Part shown: in pieces, positions 62,941 to 64,000 of the stretch
Layout of the letters: every line of letters begins with the position of its first letter
Position numbering within the stretch: position 1 is the first letter of the stretch
Source: Promethearchaeota archaeon
GTDB taxonomy: Archaea; Asgardarchaeota; Lokiarchaeia; Sigyniarchaeales; SOKP01
NCBI GenBank assembly: GCA_019058295.1
Contig: JAHPZI010000023.1
Span: 1-64,000, forward strand
Direction: 5' to 3'
DNA length: 64,000 bases
Made by a program: the position numbers and the translations under genes
The notes under the pieces: model-generated
Database searches by the model: none
What the model saw: only the letters and a program-made list of their open reading frames with translations
What the model was told of the DNA's origin: nothing

Positions 62941-63684
62941 ATGTCTAAACTAATATATTTAGGCTGTTTATCAAGTTCTCAATATTTAGAGACATGCAGA
63001 AATGCTGAGAAATTAATCAAATTCTTAGATAACGAATATCAAGTTCTCGACAATGTTCCTTGCTGTGGAGCTTTAGCTTATCACATTTCATCTGATGAAG
63101 AAATGCAGAATCATACACAATTTCTTAATGAATGGTTCAAAGAAAACGATGTGAGAGAACTTATTACTATATGTGCTGGGTGCTACAATTATCTTACTCA
63201 TTATTATCCCAAATATTTGGGGTCAGATTTTAATGTAAGGGTGGAGCATTTATTGCAGTTTATAAGTCGACCCGAAAATTTAAAAAAATTAAATTTAAAA
63301 TATACTGGAAAAAAACTTAACATATATTATCATGATGCGTGTCATCTAAGGAATGCTGACGTTCCAATTATCGAGGAGGCACGAGAGATTTTAAATTCAA
63401 TTGAAGGTCCCATTGAGCTTAGAGAATTGGAAAATAATAGAATAAATTCATTATGCTGTGGAGCAGGAGGAGGTGTTTATTCAATTTTTAAAGAAAATAG
63501 CGATTATAATTCTTTATTGATTTTTAAGCAGGCGAGAATGGCTAAAGCTCTATTAACTGCTTGCCCATTTTGTTATACTTCATTAAAAAGAATTCGAGAA
63601 GAAAATAAGATAAAGACACCTGTAATTAAAATCGAAGATTTTATCATCAGATTAATGGAAGGGGGGGATCCTATAAGTGTCTGA
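62941..63684 (+). CDS. LutA/HdrB-like CCG-domain Fe-S protein
   Basis: 247 residues with two CCG-type cysteine sets. The first includes NVPCCGALAYH and TICAGCYNYL; the second has YYHDACHLRN, SLCCGAGGGVYS and TACPFCYTSL. CCG domains bind non-cubane or 4Fe-4S clusters in HdrB, GlpC and the lactate-utilisation protein LutA. The next gene overlaps and is LutB-like, so this is the LutA-type subunit of a hydroxy-acid oxidation complex or of an electron-transfer module. ATG 62941. Confidence 0.87.
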   Translation: MSKLIYLGCLSSSQYLETCRNAEKLIKFLDNEYQVLDNVPCCGALAYHISSDEEMQNHTQFLNEWFKENDVRELITICAGCYNYLTHYYPKYLGSDFNVRVEHLLQFISRPENLKKLNLKYTGKKLNIYYHDACHLRNADVPIIEEAREILNSIEGPIELRELENNRINSLCCGAGGGVYSIFKENSDYNSLLIFKQARMAKALLTACPFCYTSLKRIREENKIKTPVIKIEDFIIRLMEGGDPISV

Positions 63685-64000
63685 GAAAGGAAAGGAATTA
63701 TTTGAAAAAGTCAAGCAAAATATAGGCAGAACTCAAGAAAAAGGTACATTAGAAGAACAATTTGCGGAGATATGGAAGTTAGCTTGCATTATGAAATCAA
63801 AAAATTATGATTTAAGACATAAATATGATGATTCAGTTAAAGAATTCGTAGAGAAATATAAAGACCAACTTATAGAAATGAGAGATGATTTCCTCGAAAA
63901 CATTGATTATTATGTTGAAAAATGTATAGAAATGCTTAAAAAAAATGGATTTAAAGTCTATTATGCTAAAACTAATGAAGAAGCCCATGAAATTTTCATG
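63677..64000 (+). CDS. LutB-like (LUD-domain) protein, 5' part only
   Basis: A new frame opens at GTG 63677, overlapping the last eight bases of the LutA-like gene, and stays open for 108 codons to the window edge. Residues such as FLENIDYYVEKCIEMLKKNG and VYYAKTNEEAHEIF match the helix and strand before the LUD core of LutB/LldF iron-sulfur proteins. It would pair with the upstream CCG protein. The ferredoxin motifs expected at the C-terminus lie outside the window. Confidence 0.75.
   Translation, partial: MSEKGKELFEKVKQNIGRTQEKGTLEEQFAEIWKLACIMKSKNYDLRHKYDDSVKEFVEKYKDQLIEMRDDFLENIDYYVEKCIEMLKKNGFKVYYAKTNEEAHEIFM

Noticed and set aside
1..64000. tRNA or rRNA genes
   Set aside because: I looked for T-loop-like GTTCAAATC/GTTCGAATC sequences in intergenic regions and for GC-rich islands, and found none that are convincing. 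A covariance-model scan would be decisive.

Overview
The window looks like a piece of an Asgard archaeal chromosome, most like Lokiarchaeia (inference). It is AT-rich, with archaeal TATA-like promoters and T-rich gene ends. It has two TFIIB-type factors, an F420-type luciferase-fold oxidoreductase, an aldehyde:ferredoxin oxidoreductase and a 6-phospho-3-hexuloisomerase. It also has eukaryote-flavoured parts: a free-standing SET domain, an HDAC-fold deacetylase, an E2/RWD-like domain, leucine-rich and HEAT repeats, and actin-like proteins. No rRNA, tRNA, CRISPR array, insertion sequence or phage gene was recognised.

Layout. 0-0.5 kb: the start of a proline-rich repeat protein, running off the left edge. 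0.7-5.7 kb: MOT1-type oxyanion transporter, an unknown membrane protein, a phosphoribosyltransferase and a HEAT-repeat protein. 5.8-11.5 kb: a tight five-gene operon (two half-size MgtE transporters, a PhoU/TrkA-C protein, hexuloisomerase, GH94-like phosphorylase), then a SET protein. 12-16.7 kb: endonuclease IV, membrane proteins, AOR and nitroreductase. 16.8-20.7 kb: LRR protein and two divergent TFBs around an internally duplicated four-helix membrane protein. 20.7-26.7 kb: two tandem P-type ATPases with altered ion sites. 26.7-32.2 kb: radical SAM, FAD oxidase, F420-type enzyme and a DUF362 protein.

30.8-39.0 kb is the most unusual part. A complete ParM/Ta0583-like actin (ALP) is divergent from a full-length paralogue (ALP') that has lost its nucleotide-binding motifs. 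ALP' overlaps a coiled-coil protein with an E2/RWD-like domain. ALP is followed by a helical protein with a disordered tail. Paralogous DUF362 genes, in inverted orientation, flank the whole block. I propose a cytoskeletal module of one active and one pseudo-actin with adaptors. ALP' has no ATG/GTG/TTG at its homology-defined start, only ATT. An alcohol dehydrogenase gene at 53-54 kb shows the same thing.

39-43.5 kb: HDAC-like protein, small partner, methyltransferase, M28 peptidase and a lone pyruvate-kinase C-terminal domain. 43.7-53 kb is an envelope cluster: membrane-anchored GH53 galactanase, MacB/FtsX-type ABC exporter (two permeases and an ATPase), an eight-unit 2TM-repeat protein and an acyltransferase-3 protein. 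53-64 kb is catabolic: MDR alcohol dehydrogenase, three 3-hydroxyacyl-CoA dehydrogenases, nitronate monooxygenase-like enzyme, ferredoxin-domain protein, beta-keto acid cleavage enzyme, AEC-type carrier, URO-D-like enzyme and a LutA/LutB-like pair cut by the right edge. Together these suggest oxidation and cleavage of hydroxy/keto acids or amino-acid-derived acids in an anaerobe using ferredoxin- and flavin-linked electron carriers.
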